A stretch of DNA of 41,537 nucleotides, taken from contig JBAYVY010000001.1 of the NCBI GenBank assembly GCA_041674345.1, positions 1 through 41,537 of the forward strand, given 5' to 3'. The notes below the pieces were generated by a model. It had not been told where the DNA came from, ran no database searches, and was given only the letters and a program-made list of their open reading frames with translations. How positions within the stretch are numbered: the stretch's first letter is position 1; each line of letters begins with the position of its first letter. This document shows, piece by piece, positions 1 to 7,641 of the stretch. The translations under genes were made by a program, and so were the position numbers. Source of the stretch: JBAYVY01 sp041674345. Its GTDB lineage: Bacteria; Planctomycetota; Phycisphaerae; Phycisphaerales; Zrk34.

Positions 1-213
1 GCGAGGCGGCCGAATCAGCGAGTTGATTCGGCGAACTCGATGGCGAAATGACCGTGAGAACGCGCCACGCGCCCCCTCTTTGTTCCGCATCCGCAGTACA
101 AGGGGTAAATCAGAGGCTCCTTATATCCATAAGGACGGCAAACCCCATCGGGGCTCCTTCTCGACTTTAAAGGCGGTAGTCGAGGCCGCTGAAGAAGAAG
201 GATGAAACTCCCG
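1..213. other. Window edge, no gene seen; three small hairpins
   Basis: No convincing coding region is visible. Inverted repeats are present: GCCGAATC (9-16) with GATTCGGC (25-32), CCTTAT with ATAAGG (about 118-133), and CTCGACT (160-166) with AGTCGAG (178-184). They lie in the 3' region of the minus-strand gene that ends at 214 and may mark the end of its transcript, but no T-run follows any of them. I see no match to a riboswitch I know. Confidence 0.4.
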
Positions 214-618
214 CTACGTTCCGCCGAACAGTCGGTCGCGGATCGCCGCGACCTGGCGTTGCAAATGCGCCGCCGCGCCTGCGCCCATGTCCTGCGCCAA
301 CTGGTCGGTGTGGAACGTCAGCACTGCGTCGCACACCAGCAGCGTCATCGGGTTGCTCAATCCCCGGCGTTGCGCGATGCGGTACAGCGTCCATTGCTGA
401 GACCAGCTCAATCCCAACCGGCTTGCCGCTTGGTTGAACAATCGCACCGGCTCCGAACGGCGCCCGCCGCGACGAATCGCCTTGACGCACCACACCCCCC
501 CGCACACGCCGGCCAACAACGTCAGCACCACCAGCACCGGGCGCAGCGGCAACGTCTGCCCGTCCTGCGGCCAGAAAAACTTCATGATCTCGTCAGCTCG
601 GTATGCCAGTGTCAGCAT
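214..618 (-). CDS. Small membrane-anchored protein of unknown function
   Basis: This 134-residue protein has one clear membrane helix at about residues 26-46 (PVLVVLTLLAGVCGGVWCV), followed by a basic stretch and a soluble tail of about 85 residues. The tail contains LFNQAASRLGLSW and RRGLSNPMTLLV, a helical pattern that recalls regions found in planctomycete motility or PilZ-associated proteins; that resemblance is an impression only. The reading frame stays open upstream to 705, but that part runs through a repeat (636-715), so the start at 618 (MLTLAYR) is preferred. It lies 93 bases downstream of the HEAT-repeat gene on the same strand and may be co-transcribed with it. Function unknown. 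Confidence 0.6.
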   Translation of the reverse strand: MLTLAYRADEIMKFFWPQDGQTLPLRPVLVVLTLLAGVCGGVWCVKAIRRGGRRSEPVRLFNQAASRLGLSWSQQWTLYRIAQRRGLSNPMTLLVCDAVLTFHTDQLAQDMGAGAAAHLQRQVAAIRDRLFGGT

Positions 619-635
619 GATTCGTGTCCTGTTCG

Positions 636-715
636 CGGCTTGCGGGCAAAACGCAAGCCGCATCCCGCACATCGCATCCCGCAAGCCGCAGGACGCAAGA
701 CGCATCCCGCATCAT
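636..715. repeat. GCATCCCGCA-word repeat with a 9-bp hairpin
   Basis: A perfect hairpin, CGGCTTGCG (636-644) and CGCAAGCCG (652-660), is followed by several copies of the words GCATCCCGCA, GCAAGCCGCA and GGACGCAAGACGC up to the stop codon of the HEAT-repeat gene. The same word family recurs at 14791-14856. It fills the whole gap between two same-strand genes. Confidence 0.7.
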
Positions 716-2607
716 CCCGCCTGTTTGCTGTCTTTCATCGCCGTTTTCGCCAAATCCTGCACCACCCGCACGGCCCGCCGCCTCACTTTCGAGTCGCCGT
801 CTTTCCGGGCCAGCAGCGCCACCTGTTCGACCAGTGGGATCAGGTTCATCCGCTCCACCACCCACAGCGCGCTGATGCGGTGCCGTTCATCCGTATCGGC
901 CAGCATCCGCAGCAGCGCCGGCACCGCCTCGTTCATCGGCAGCCCCATCAGCGCCTTGATCGCGTTGGCGCGGCTGCGGTTGCCCCGGCCGGCCGCCAAA
1001 TCCATCAGCGTCTCCCGCACCTGCCCCACGCGCTGCATCGACTCCAGCGATTCGATCGCGTTCGCCCGAACCCGGTCGTCCTGATGCGTCAGCGCCCCGC
1101 TGATCGCCGCGACCGCGCGGGGCGAATCATGCAGCATCGACATCGCGCGAAGCGCCGCCGACGCCACCCGCGCGTCTCCGTCCGCCGCCATCGTCAATAA
1201 TTGCTGCTCGAAATACGTCTCCTGCCCCAACTGCCGGATGATCTGCACCGCCTGCAAGCGGTTTTCCGCCGATTCGTCCACCATGCGATGCGACATCTTG
1301 GCCAGAAATTGGGCATCCAGTTTCATCAACGCCCGTCCGGCCGCCTGCCGCGTCGCGTGGGTCATGTTCGGCCAGTTCGCCCAATACTTTTCAAAACCCA
1401 CCGGCCCGATATGTTGCTCGGCCAGCGCCCGCACGGCCTGGTGGTCCGATCCGATCAATCGAATCATCAACTCGCCCAAACCCGGCCATCGCGTCCGCAA
1501 CAGGTGCCGCAGCGCCAGCCGGGCGATGGCTGGTTCGCTGTCGAAACACATGGACGCGATCACATCATCGGCGCGCATCTGTTCGATTTCCGATTGTCGC
1601 ATCAGCACGCGCAGCGCCATCAGCCGCGTCAGCCGGTCGTGTCCCGCGGCCAAATCCGCCAGGGCCGTGACCCGGCGATTCGGCAGGTTCATCGGTGCCG
1701 GCAGCGCGTCGATCCATTGCGCCAACTGCCGCTGCGTCGCCACGTCCATATCGGCCAGCGACGCGCGATTGGGGAACAGGTGATCCGTCCGCCGAACCTT
1801 GCGGATCGTCGTCCGCACCGCCGGGTCGATTAGCAGCGGCCCGCCCCGCAACACGAACGGCAATTGGCGTCCGACATCCGGCTGAGTCAGCGCGCGAATC
1901 ACGAACGGCTGCATCGGTTCCATCGTCGCCAGCCCCAGCAGCGCCCGGCAGGTGATCGGGTGATCCGCCTGCGCCACCAATTCCCCCAGCGGATTGAACG
2001 CCGGCAATTTGTGATCCGTCACATACCGATACAAACCCGCCGGAAAATGCGGCGCGAAACACAGCAGCGCCATCAGCACGTCCCGCCGGCGGTGCTGGTG
2101 GAAACACGCGCACGCCTCCGCCAGCGCGCTCACCAGATGATGTTGCGCCGCCAGCGTGACGGGCGTCAGCCCCGCCGGTCCGTTGCTGGCCACCAGGTGA
2201 TGCCGCGACAATCGCAACAGCGCCATCGCCGCCGCCTTGTTCAACCGGCTGTCCGATTCATGCAACTGCCTGCTCAAAAGCCACGCCAGTCGTGTCGCCG
2301 TCGTGCGGTGAATGATGTCGATCACGTTCAGTCGCGCCTGCACATCGTCCGATTCGGCCGCGTGACGCATCGCCTCGTCCAGGTGCGTCATCTGATCCAG
2401 CACCAGTTGCTGCGCCTCGGCCGGCAGCTTGTCGAATCGCCGGATCACCCCCACATAGCCCGGCACCTTGCCCCGCGCAAGCAACAACCGCGTCACCTGA
2501 GCGGCCGTCACCTTGTCCGCGTGTTCCAACGACTCAGCCATCGCCACGTCCACACTGACGTGATCGATCCCGGCAAGCAGCGCCAGATGGGCCGGATAAT
2601 CCGACAT
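712..2607 (-). CDS. HEAT-repeat protein
   Basis: This 631-residue protein consists almost entirely of paired helices with the spacing of HEAT/PBS-lyase repeats. Examples are residues with AAMALLRLSRH, AIARLALRHLLRTRW, RVASAALRAMSML, RVRANAIESLES, RSRANAIKALMGL and KVRRRAVRVVQDL; the last third is the most regular. No signal peptide, membrane segment or catalytic motif is seen. HEAT arrays are usually protein-binding scaffolds, so a partner-binding role is likely but the partner is unknown. The start MSDYPAH is the first ATG of the frame. The stop codon falls directly at the edge of the 636-715 repeat, and the small membrane-protein gene follows on the same strand, suggesting a two-gene unit. 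Confidence 0.85.
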   Translation of the reverse strand: MSDYPAHLALLAGIDHVSVDVAMAESLEHADKVTAAQVTRLLLARGKVPGYVGVIRRFDKLPAEAQQLVLDQMTHLDEAMRHAAESDDVQARLNVIDIIHRTTATRLAWLLSRQLHESDSRLNKAAAMALLRLSRHHLVASNGPAGLTPVTLAAQHHLVSALAEACACFHQHRRRDVLMALLCFAPHFPAGLYRYVTDHKLPAFNPLGELVAQADHPITCRALLGLATMEPMQPFVIRALTQPDVGRQLPFVLRGGPLLIDPAVRTTIRKVRRTDHLFPNRASLADMDVATQRQLAQWIDALPAPMNLPNRRVTALADLAAGHDRLTRLMALRVLMRQSEIEQMRADDVIASMCFDSEPAIARLALRHLLRTRWPGLGELMIRLIGSDHQAVRALAEQHIGPVGFEKYWANWPNMTHATRQAAGRALMKLDAQFLAKMSHRMVDESAENRLQAVQIIRQLGQETYFEQQLLTMAADGDARVASAALRAMSMLHDSPRAVAAISGALTHQDDRVRANAIESLESMQRVGQVRETLMDLAAGRGNRSRANAIKALMGLPMNEAVPALLRMLADTDERHRISALWVVERMNLIPLVEQVALLARKDGDSKVRRRAVRVVQDLAKTAMKDSKQAG

Positions 2608-2970
2608 GCGGGTTCATCCATGAAACAACATTCTTCGGCTGCACGATCCGGCGTGGCCGACATCCGTGCCGGCCGGCTGCGAATCAGCCGGGACTTCCAA
2701 CTATGGTTATCGGCCAACCCCCGCCCGCCGCTTCAATCCCGACAAGCGGCAGAAGGAGACAGGAGACAGGGGACATTATATTCGGCGCGCCGGGGGGGTC
2801 TTACTCCTGACTCCTTACTCCCGACTCCCGACTCCCAAATGTTAATTTTCCGATTGAAATGCGGCTCACGCCACTCGGCCGGGACGCGGAACGGTACAAT
2901 CCGCAACGGTAACGGCCCGGCTCGACGGATCGACCCGCGCGTTCACCGTTCCGCTTTTGAAAGCGAACCC
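2608..2970. repeat. Intergenic region with GGAGACA / GACTCCC word inverted repeat
   Basis: No gene is seen in this stretch between two divergent genes. At 2753-2773 are tandem words of the type GGAGACAGGAGACAGG, and at 2802-2836 the opposite orientation, CTCCTGACTCCTTACTCCC, so the arms can pair despite many mismatches. Between them lies ATTATATTCGGCGCGCCGGG. The architecture (arms made of tandem short words in inverted orientation) is shared with other repeats of the window. Promoters for both flanking genes should lie here, but I cannot assign them with confidence. Confidence 0.55.
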
Positions 2971-3306
2971 ATGTTCATCATCGGCCTGCTCCGCAAACTC
3001 CAACGCCAGGTCACCGCGTTTTTTCCCGTCGCTTCCAGTCGCACCGGCGAATGCCGGCGCTGCGGCGAATGTTGCAAACTGCCGTATCCCTGTCCGATGC
3101 TGCGATACGATGGGCAGGGCAGGAGCCGGTGTGCCGTTTACCTGTTCCGCCCCCTGAGTTGCCGGGTGTACCCCCGCACCCGCGGCGAACACCTGACCAG
3201 CGCCACCTGTGGCTTCCGCTTCCCCGGCGACCAACCCCAACCCGTCCCCGTCACGCTGTCGGTATCCGCGGAGGCGGAAACGATGGAAAACGATGCGACC
3301 GCGTGA
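2971..3306 (+). CDS. YkgJ-type cysteine-cluster protein
   Basis: This 111-residue protein carries the cysteine cluster of the YkgJ/UPF0153 family (putative zinc- or iron-chelating domain): CRRCGECC at about residues 28-35, then CPML, then RCAVYLFRPLSCRVYP, and a later TCGF. The family is widespread, the cluster is thought to bind a metal or Fe-S centre, and no precise reaction is established. An N-terminal hydrophobic and basic segment (MFIIGLLRKLQRQ) precedes the cluster. The start at 2971 is chosen because the frame upstream runs into repeat sequence and has no family similarity. The gene stands alone on the plus strand; a GC hairpin (3325-3347) lies just after its stop. Confidence 0.8.
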   Translation: MFIIGLLRKLQRQVTAFFPVASSRTGECRRCGECCKLPYPCPMLRYDGQGRSRCAVYLFRPLSCRVYPRTRGEHLTSATCGFRFPGDQPQPVPVTLSVSAEAETMENDATA

Positions 3307-3324
3307 GGGGCCGGAGGCCGGGGA

Positions 3325-3347
3325 GCCGCGGGTTTTCACCGCGCGGC
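3325..3347 (+). terminator. GC-rich hairpin after the YkgJ-type gene
   Basis: GCCGCG (3325-3330) pairs with CGCGGC (3342-3347) around an 11-base loop. No clear T-run follows, so this may be a REP-like hairpin rather than a true intrinsic terminator. A similar AGCCGCGG hairpin follows tyrS (7642-7660). Confidence 0.35.
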
Positions 3348-3430
3348 TATACGGATCAAACTCATCATCGCGGCTTTGAGGGACGTGACCAACTTTCGGG
3401 CGCGATCAACCGAGAGGGTAAGTTCTCACC

Positions 3431-3835
3431 TTATTGTTTTTCCGCTTTTATTGCCTTGGCGCTTCCAAAACCACCAAGAAAACCGAGCAAACCAACAATA
3501 ATTTTTTCGGTCAAGGCGATCTCGTGAAGAAACAAACCACAAATTGCCACAGAGATTATCAAACCCGCCAGCAACGTAGCACAATAGATAATTCGCCGTT
3601 GTGTCTTCGCTACAATTTCCGTTTGCTTGGTGGTTTCTTGAGCAGTCGTTGTCACCATATCTTTGACAAAAGGCAAAAGCGATTGAGCAAGAGCCCGGAG
3701 CGCATGTAGTTCTTGCTCTTCCTGTGTTGGTTGTTTTTGTTTATCCGTTTGGGCAATACTTAGCTCAGATGGTGATCCCGTTTCGCTTAATTGGGAATCA
3801 TGGCTTGAAATCGAATCCACTTCTTGTTGTCCCAT
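3431..3835 (-). CDS. AT-rich two-helix membrane protein, unknown
   Basis: The 134-residue product has a polar Ser/Gln/Glu-rich N-terminal third, then a short amphipathic helix (LRALAQSLLPFVKDMV), and two membrane helices at about residues 85-103 (IYCATLLAGLIISVAICGLF) and 110-128 (KIIVGLLGFLGGFG). Its base composition is visibly more AT-rich than the neighbours, and codon choice (many AAA, CAA, ATT) differs, so it is probably recently acquired. It sits immediately downstream, on the same strand, of a HEPN toxin reading frame that breaks off after 24 codons, so it may have come in with the event that destroyed that gene. I recognise no family; a role as an effector or immunity membrane protein would be speculation. 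Confidence 0.6.
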   Translation of the reverse strand: MGQQEVDSISSHDSQLSETGSPSELSIAQTDKQKQPTQEEQELHALRALAQSLLPFVKDMVTTTAQETTKQTEIVAKTQRRIIYCATLLAGLIISVAICGLFLHEIALTEKIIVGLLGFLGGFGSAKAIKAEKQ

Positions 3836-3851
3836 TTTCTACATCCTTATT

Positions 3852-3926
3852 TCACCTTGACTCCGGCATAAGTGCCATGCGAATCGCTTCAAGAATGCTC
3901 TCCAGATACAACCGATCCGTACTCAC
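3852..3926 (-). pseudogene. N-terminal remnant of a HEPN (DUF86) toxin gene
   Basis: Starting from a GTG that overlaps the stop codon of the nucleotidyltransferase gene (GTGA arrangement), 24 codons read MSTDRLYLESILEAIRMALM before a stop. The opening DRLYLESILEAI is the typical start of the HEPN/DUF86 ribonuclease partner of MNT antitoxins, normally about 110-150 residues with an RX4-6H active site further on; none of that remains. The overlap with the preceding gene is the usual coupling in such pairs. I infer a truncated toxin gene; the short length limits certainty. Confidence 0.55.
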
Positions 3927-4217
3927 AGTGAGACGCCCTCCTCCAGAACTTGTTGGCGGATGGCCGGGTGGATCGCCTCATCGGACACCACATCGACGGG
4001 GACGCCGAACAGGTCTTGCAATTCGTTTTGCAACGCCACCTGGTCGATCAGGGAACGGTTGTCGTCGAAATGCACCAGCAGGTCGATGTCGCTGGCGACC
4101 GAAGCCCGGCCTTTCGCCACGGAGCCGAACACGCGGACGCGGCGGGCGCCATGACGCTCGGCGATCCGCGGAATCGTCCGGCGACTTTTTTTTCAGATGG
4201 TCCAACGTGATGGCCAT
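3923..4217 (-). pseudogene. MNT-type nucleotidyltransferase (antitoxin), frameshifted
   Basis: The nucleotidyltransferase core FGSVAKGRASVASDIDLLVH carries the GS-X9-D-X-D motif of minimal nucleotidyltransferases, which act as antitoxins that AMPylate or otherwise neutralise HEPN toxins. From a start at 4217 (MAITLDHLKK) the frame is lost within a run of eight A residues (T run at 4186-4193 on the plus strand); with seven A it would continue as SRRTIPRIAERHGARRVRVFGSVAKG, exactly as the family expects. A shorter intact frame from a GTG at 4132 still encodes the core. Either a real inactivating insertion, a sequencing error in the homopolymer, or slippage can explain this. The partner toxin is truncated, favouring decay. 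Confidence 0.65.
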
Positions 4218-4299
4218 TCCTTAATCATGCCACATGAAACGAGGAGATAGTGACTGCGGCGAGGACGCTGCAATCGAGAGGGGAACCGGATGTACGGAT

Positions 4300-4407
4300 T
4301 TCACAAAGCCGCGACCGGTGGTCGCGGTCCCGGAAGTTGAGTAATCGTTGGAGAAGTGAGCGCGCTATGTGTTCCAAGACCGCGACCAGCGGTCGCGGCT
4401 TTGTGAA
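4300..4407. repeat. REPIN-like pair of inverted palindromes
   Basis: The sequence CACAAAGCCGCGACC (from 4302) continues into GGTCGCGGTC and is repeated in inverted orientation at 4378-4405, giving two arms of about 28-30 bases with one or two mismatches and a 48-base spacer. Each arm is itself a palindrome (GCGACC/GGTCGC), the arrangement of REP doublets (REPINs/BIMEs). It lies between the decayed toxin-antitoxin locus and the stress-protein gene; no transposase of the TnpA-REP type is in the window. Confidence 0.7.
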
Positions 4408-4414
4408 CAAATCG

Positions 4415-4840
4415 TCACACCGTGCCGGACCAGTCGGGGGGGAAGATGAGGACGGGGCGGTCGGCTTGTCTTAGCACCTGTTGCGGCACGTCGCCGGCGA
4501 GCAGGCGGGCGACGCGGCCCTTGCCTGTCGCGCCCAGAATCAGCAGCGACGCATGATGGGCCTCGGCGGCATTCAAAATGGCGCGGGCGATGTCGTCGCC
4601 GAACAGCAGGACGCCCTCGGCGGGGATTTTCACTTCGGACAAACGGGTGGTCAGCGTGGAGAGGGTCAGTTCGCCTCGCTGTCGGGTGTCGGCTTCGGAT
4701 TCGTCCTCCTCATGGGGCACGGCGACATGGGCGACGATGACCGAGCCATCGAGGCGCACCGCCAGATCGCGCACGGTCTGGAACAGTTTTTCACTGGCCC
4801 AGGGGGTGCTGACCGCCACCATGATGCGACTTTTAGCCAA
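4415..4840 (-). CDS. Universal stress protein (UspA family)
   Basis: A 141-residue single-domain protein of the UspA fold. It begins with the usual strand SRIMVAVSTPWAS, contains the VIVAHVAVP strand, and ends with the ATP-binding signature GATGKGRVARLLAGDVPQQV followed by ADRPVLIFP. The G-2X-G-9X-G pattern is present (GATGKG then LAGD), so nucleotide binding is likely. The start is a TTG at 4840, supported by a GGAGG five bases upstream; the next ATG (IMVAV) would remove the first strand. Members respond to starvation or redox stress as soluble cytoplasmic regulators; the specific role here is unknown. It precedes nothing on its strand before the REPIN-like repeat. Confidence 0.9.
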   Translation of the reverse strand: MAKSRIMVAVSTPWASEKLFQTVRDLAVRLDGSVIVAHVAVPHEEDESEADTRQRGELTLSTLTTRLSEVKIPAEGVLLFGDDIARAILNAAEAHHASLLILGATGKGRVARLLAGDVPQQVLRQADRPVLIFPPDWSGTV

Positions 4841-4916
4841 GAGCGCCTCCGAATGAACGACCCGATGTCAGCGGGCATTATAACGCAAAGGGGGCGGGAG
4901 AAGGGGAAAGAGGCCA

Positions 4917-5672
4917 TCAGTAGCTGCCGGTCGATGGAGAAGCGGGGGCGAATGGGATGGCATCGAGGCCCAGTTCGTTGCGGAGTTGGTCGCAGATGGA
5001 TTGGGTGGCGGACGCGCCGATACGGGTGCAGCCGAGGTCGCGGATTTGTTTGGCGCGTTCGAGGGTGCGAATGCCCCCGGCGGCTTTGACCTGCATCGGG
5101 GCGGGGCTGTGTTGAAGCATCAGTTTCAAGTCGTCATCCGTCGCTCCCCCGCCCCCGGAAGCAAAACCCCCGGAAGCAAAACCCGTGGAGGTTTTCACCC
5201 AATCGGCGTGGAGCGCGGCGCAGATTTCGCACAGCCGGATTTTGTGTTCGTCTTTCAGATAGCAGTTCTCGAAGATGACCTTGACTTTTCGGCCCAGGTC
5301 GTGGGCGACGGCGATCACGGCGGCGATGTCCTTGTGGACCGTCATCCAGTCGCCGGTGAGCGCGGCGGAGATGTTGCACACCATGTCCAGTTCGGTCGCG
5401 CCCTCGGCAAGGGCCTGCCTGGCCTCGGCGACTTTGGCGTCGGTGGTGTTCACGCCGAGCGGGAAGCCGATCACCGTGCAAGGTTGCACACCGGAGCCGG
5501 CGAGCCATTGAACGCAGCGGCGAAGGTAGTACGGCATGATGCAAACGCCGGCCACCTGGTAGGCGCGGGCCATGAGGCAGCCGTCGTCGAGTTGCCGCTG
5601 GGTGAGCGTGGGCGCGAGCAGCGCGTGGTCAATGCGACCGGCGATGTCTTGGTAGGCGGCGAGGGAGGACAT
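4917..5672 (-). CDS. deoC: Deoxyribose-phosphate aldolase with repeat-derived insertion
   Basis: A 251-residue class I aldolase cleaving 2-deoxyribose 5-phosphate to glyceraldehyde 3-phosphate and acetaldehyde, in cytoplasmic nucleoside salvage. Visible motifs are IDHALLAPTLT, the ELDMVCNI strand, VIFENCYL, the Schiff-base lysine in WVKTSTGF, and MQVKAAGGIRT. After TSTGF, where the family normally reads GGGGAT directly, there is an extra ASGGFAS, encoded by two tandem copies of a CCCCCGGAAGC unit (5150-5190). The insertion is in frame and lies in the loop next to the catalytic lysine. The gene is monocistronic or loosely linked to nuoA upstream, separated by a word-type inverted repeat. Confidence 0.92.
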   Translation of the reverse strand: MSSLAAYQDIAGRIDHALLAPTLTQRQLDDGCLMARAYQVAGVCIMPYYLRRCVQWLAGSGVQPCTVIGFPLGVNTTDAKVAEARQALAEGATELDMVCNISAALTGDWMTVHKDIAAVIAVAHDLGRKVKVIFENCYLKDEHKIRLCEICAALHADWVKTSTGFASGGFASGGGGATDDDLKLMLQHSPAPMQVKAAGGIRTLERAKQIRDLGCTRIGASATQSICDQLRNELGLDAIPFAPASPSTGSY

Positions 5673-5685
5673 GGATGCTCCGGGA

Positions 5686-5800
5686 ATGTGCGATGTTCAA
5701 TGTGCGATGTTTGAAGAATCCCGGCCAAGCCGCCCCCGGAAGCAAGATGGCATGGCCGGGCTTGGATACATCGCACATGGCACATTGAACATCGCACATC
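5686..5800. repeat. TGTGCGATGTTCAATG-word inverted repeat
   Basis: Arm one (5686-5712) has tandem TGTGCGATGTTCAA words; arm two (5769-5800) has the reverse words ACATCGCACATGG and ATTGAACATCGCACAT. Between them are a CCCCCGGAAGC unit (5732-5742) and a second inverted repeat (CCCGGCCA with TGGCCGGG). It separates deoC from nuoA. The same family is at 13800-13900. Confidence 0.75.
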
Positions 5801-5804
5801 GTCA

Positions 5805-6194
5805 TCAGTCGTAGTTGAACACGCCCTTGCGGAAGGCGTAGATGTAGGCGATGACGCTGGTGCCCAGGAAGAACAACATGCGGCCGAGGAATTGCCAAGC
5901 GAGCGATTCGCCGTGCGCGAGATTGGGGAAAACCGTCGCCCAGGGATAGAGGAAGACGATTTCGACATCGAAGACCAGGAAGGTCATGGCGACGATGTAG
6001 AAGCGGATATTGAAGCGTTTGCGCGCGGTGCCGACGGGGTTCATGCCGGCTTCGTAGATGCCGCCTTTGACGGCCCCCTTGCGCGACGGGCCGAGGACAT
6101 AGGTCAGACCCAGATTCATCACGGCGAACCCGACCGCCATGAGTACGAGAATGCCGAGCGCGGCGTAGTGGTTGACATCAGCGAGGATCAGCAT
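5805..6194 (-). CDS. nuoA: NADH-quinone oxidoreductase subunit A
   Basis: A 129-residue integral membrane subunit of complex I, located near the quinone-binding site. Three hydrophobic helices are visible (ALGILVLMAVGFAVMNLGL; FYIVAMTFLVFDVEIVFLYP; LGRMLFFLGTSVIAYIYAF). The conserved YEAGMNPVG and RFNIRFYIVAMTFLVFDVE signatures are typical of NuoA. The start at 6194 (MLILADV) is preferred over the longer frame, whose extra residues are encoded by repeat sequence. It is an orphan: nuoB, C and D are not adjacent, and the next complex I gene is nuoG about 12 kb away on the same strand. Confidence 0.93.
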   Translation of the reverse strand: MLILADVNHYAALGILVLMAVGFAVMNLGLTYVLGPSRKGAVKGGIYEAGMNPVGTARKRFNIRFYIVAMTFLVFDVEIVFLYPWATVFPNLAHGESLAWQFLGRMLFFLGTSVIAYIYAFRKGVFNYD

Positions 6195-6224
6195 GGCAAG
6201 GTTCCGGGAGGGGTTGCGTTTCGA

Positions 6225-6350
6225 GAATGACGAAATCCGAATGACGAATGAATATCCAAATTCCAATGTTCAAACCGCGGACGTAATCGGAAGTTTGGAA
6301 TTTTGAATTTGAAATTTCATTCGTCATTCGGATTTCGTCATTCGTCATTT
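6225..6350. repeat. GAATGACGAA-word inverted repeat (copy 1)
   Basis: Arm one (6225-6252) reads as GAATGACGAA, ATCC, GAATGACGAATGAA; arm two (6316-6350) is its reverse complement almost exactly, with spacer containing ATTCCAATGTTC and TTTGAATTTGAAATTTC. It lies between the divergent nuoA and tyrS genes, so it occupies the space where their promoters would be. Other copies: 19731-19865, 22012-22162, 26905-27026. Confidence 0.85.
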
Positions 6351-6434
6351 CCTCAACCATCGTACCGACTGCTCGGCGACAGGCAAGGGGCGACCCCTAC
6401 GCATTCCACGCCCGCCCCTGTTATCATTGACCCC

Positions 6435-7637
6435 ATGATCATCGACAACGATTCACCGCTGAATATCATCCGCCGCGGCACCGAGGGCATCTACAGCGAA
6501 GCTGAGCTTGCCGCCAAGCTCGCTTCCAATCGCCCGCTGCGCATCAAGCTCGGCATGGACCCCACCGCGCCCGACATCCACCTCGGCCACTCCGTCGTCC
6601 TCCGCGAAATGCGACAGTTCCAGAACCTCGGCCACCAGGCCATTCTCATCATCGGCGACTACACCGCACGCATCGGCGACCCCACCGGACGCGATACCAC
6701 CCGCCCCATCCTTTCCGAACAGGCCATCCACGCCAACGCACAAACCTACCTCGAACAGGCCGGCAAAATCCTCGACACCGCCCCGGGCAAACTCGAAGTC
6801 CGACACAACAGCGAATGGCTCAGCAAACTCTCCTTCGCCGATGTGCTCAACCTCACCGGCCAGATCACCGTCCAGCAAATGCTCCACCGTGAAAACTTCG
6901 CCCTCCGCATCAAAGACGGACGCGAAATCATGGTCAGCGAATTCATGTACCCTCTCATGCAGGCCTACGATTCGGTCGTCATCAAAGCCGACGTCGAACT
7001 CGGCGGAACCGATCAGACCTTCAACTGTCTCATGGGCCGCGAACTGATGAGCAAAATGGGCCTGGAAAAACAGGTCGTCCTCGTCATGCCCCTCCTCGTC
7101 GGACTCGACGGCCACGAAAAAATGAGCAAGTCCAGGGGCAACACCATCGCACTGACCGATTCACCCGATGACATGTTCGGCAAAGTCATGAGCATCCCCG
7201 ACGCGCTGATGCCCAATTACTTTCAACTGCTCACGCTGCTGCCGACCGACCGCATCCGCAGTCTGCTCGATTCCAACACCACGCATCCCCGCGAGGCGAA
7301 GGACACGCTGGCGCGCGTGATCGTCGAGGGATATCACGGTTCGCAAGCCGCGAATGCCGCCAGCGCCGAGTTCCGACGCCGATTCGCCGAGAAACAACTG
7401 CCCACCGACCTGGAAACCAAAACCGTCGCCGAGCCGACGATTCACCTGTCCAAACTCATCGTCGAAATCGGCTTCGCCGCGAGCAACGGCGAAGCGAAGC
7501 GATTGATCCAGCAGGGCGGGGTCAGTTGGGCCGGCGAAAAAATCACCGACCCGCAGGCCGCCGTCGAAATCCCCGATCAAACCCCGGTGATTTTGCAAGT
7601 CGGCAAACGTCGCGTGTGCCAGATTGTGAGGGGTTAG
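6435..7637 (+). CDS. tyrS: Tyrosyl-tRNA synthetase
   Basis: A 400-residue class I synthetase that charges tRNA-Tyr in the cytoplasm. The class I signature appears as HLGH at about residues 49-52 (within APDIHLGHSVVL), the tyrosine-site region as GDYTARIGDPTGRD, and the second signature as KMSKS in GHEKMSKSRGNT. A C-terminal S4-like RNA-binding domain follows (LIVEIGFAASNGEAKRLIQ, then VILQVGKRRVCQIV). Sequence style fits the TyrZ-like group rather than the E. coli type. The start at 6435 is the first ATG giving the expected N terminus; the open frame upstream crosses repeat DNA. A GC hairpin lies just after the stop. Confidence 0.95.
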   Translation: MIIDNDSPLNIIRRGTEGIYSEAELAAKLASNRPLRIKLGMDPTAPDIHLGHSVVLREMRQFQNLGHQAILIIGDYTARIGDPTGRDTTRPILSEQAIHANAQTYLEQAGKILDTAPGKLEVRHNSEWLSKLSFADVLNLTGQITVQQMLHRENFALRIKDGREIMVSEFMYPLMQAYDSVVIKADVELGGTDQTFNCLMGRELMSKMGLEKQVVLVMPLLVGLDGHEKMSKSRGNTIALTDSPDDMFGKVMSIPDALMPNYFQLLTLLPTDRIRSLLDSNTTHPREAKDTLARVIVEGYHGSQAANAASAEFRRRFAEKQLPTDLETKTVAEPTIHLSKLIVEIGFAASNGEAKRLIQQGGVSWAGEKITDPQAAVEIPDQTPVILQVGKRRVCQIVRG

Positions 7638-7641
7638 CGAG

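Noticed and set aside
26..205. Possible 60-codon gene near the window start
   Set aside because: No family, no ribosome site, and it runs through several hairpins; unlikely to be coding.
202..1200. Long plus-strand open frame opposite the HEAT-repeat gene
   Set aside because: It is the antisense of a recognisable HEAT protein, with Arg/His/Gln-rich composition typical of a shadow frame; no start signal or family match.
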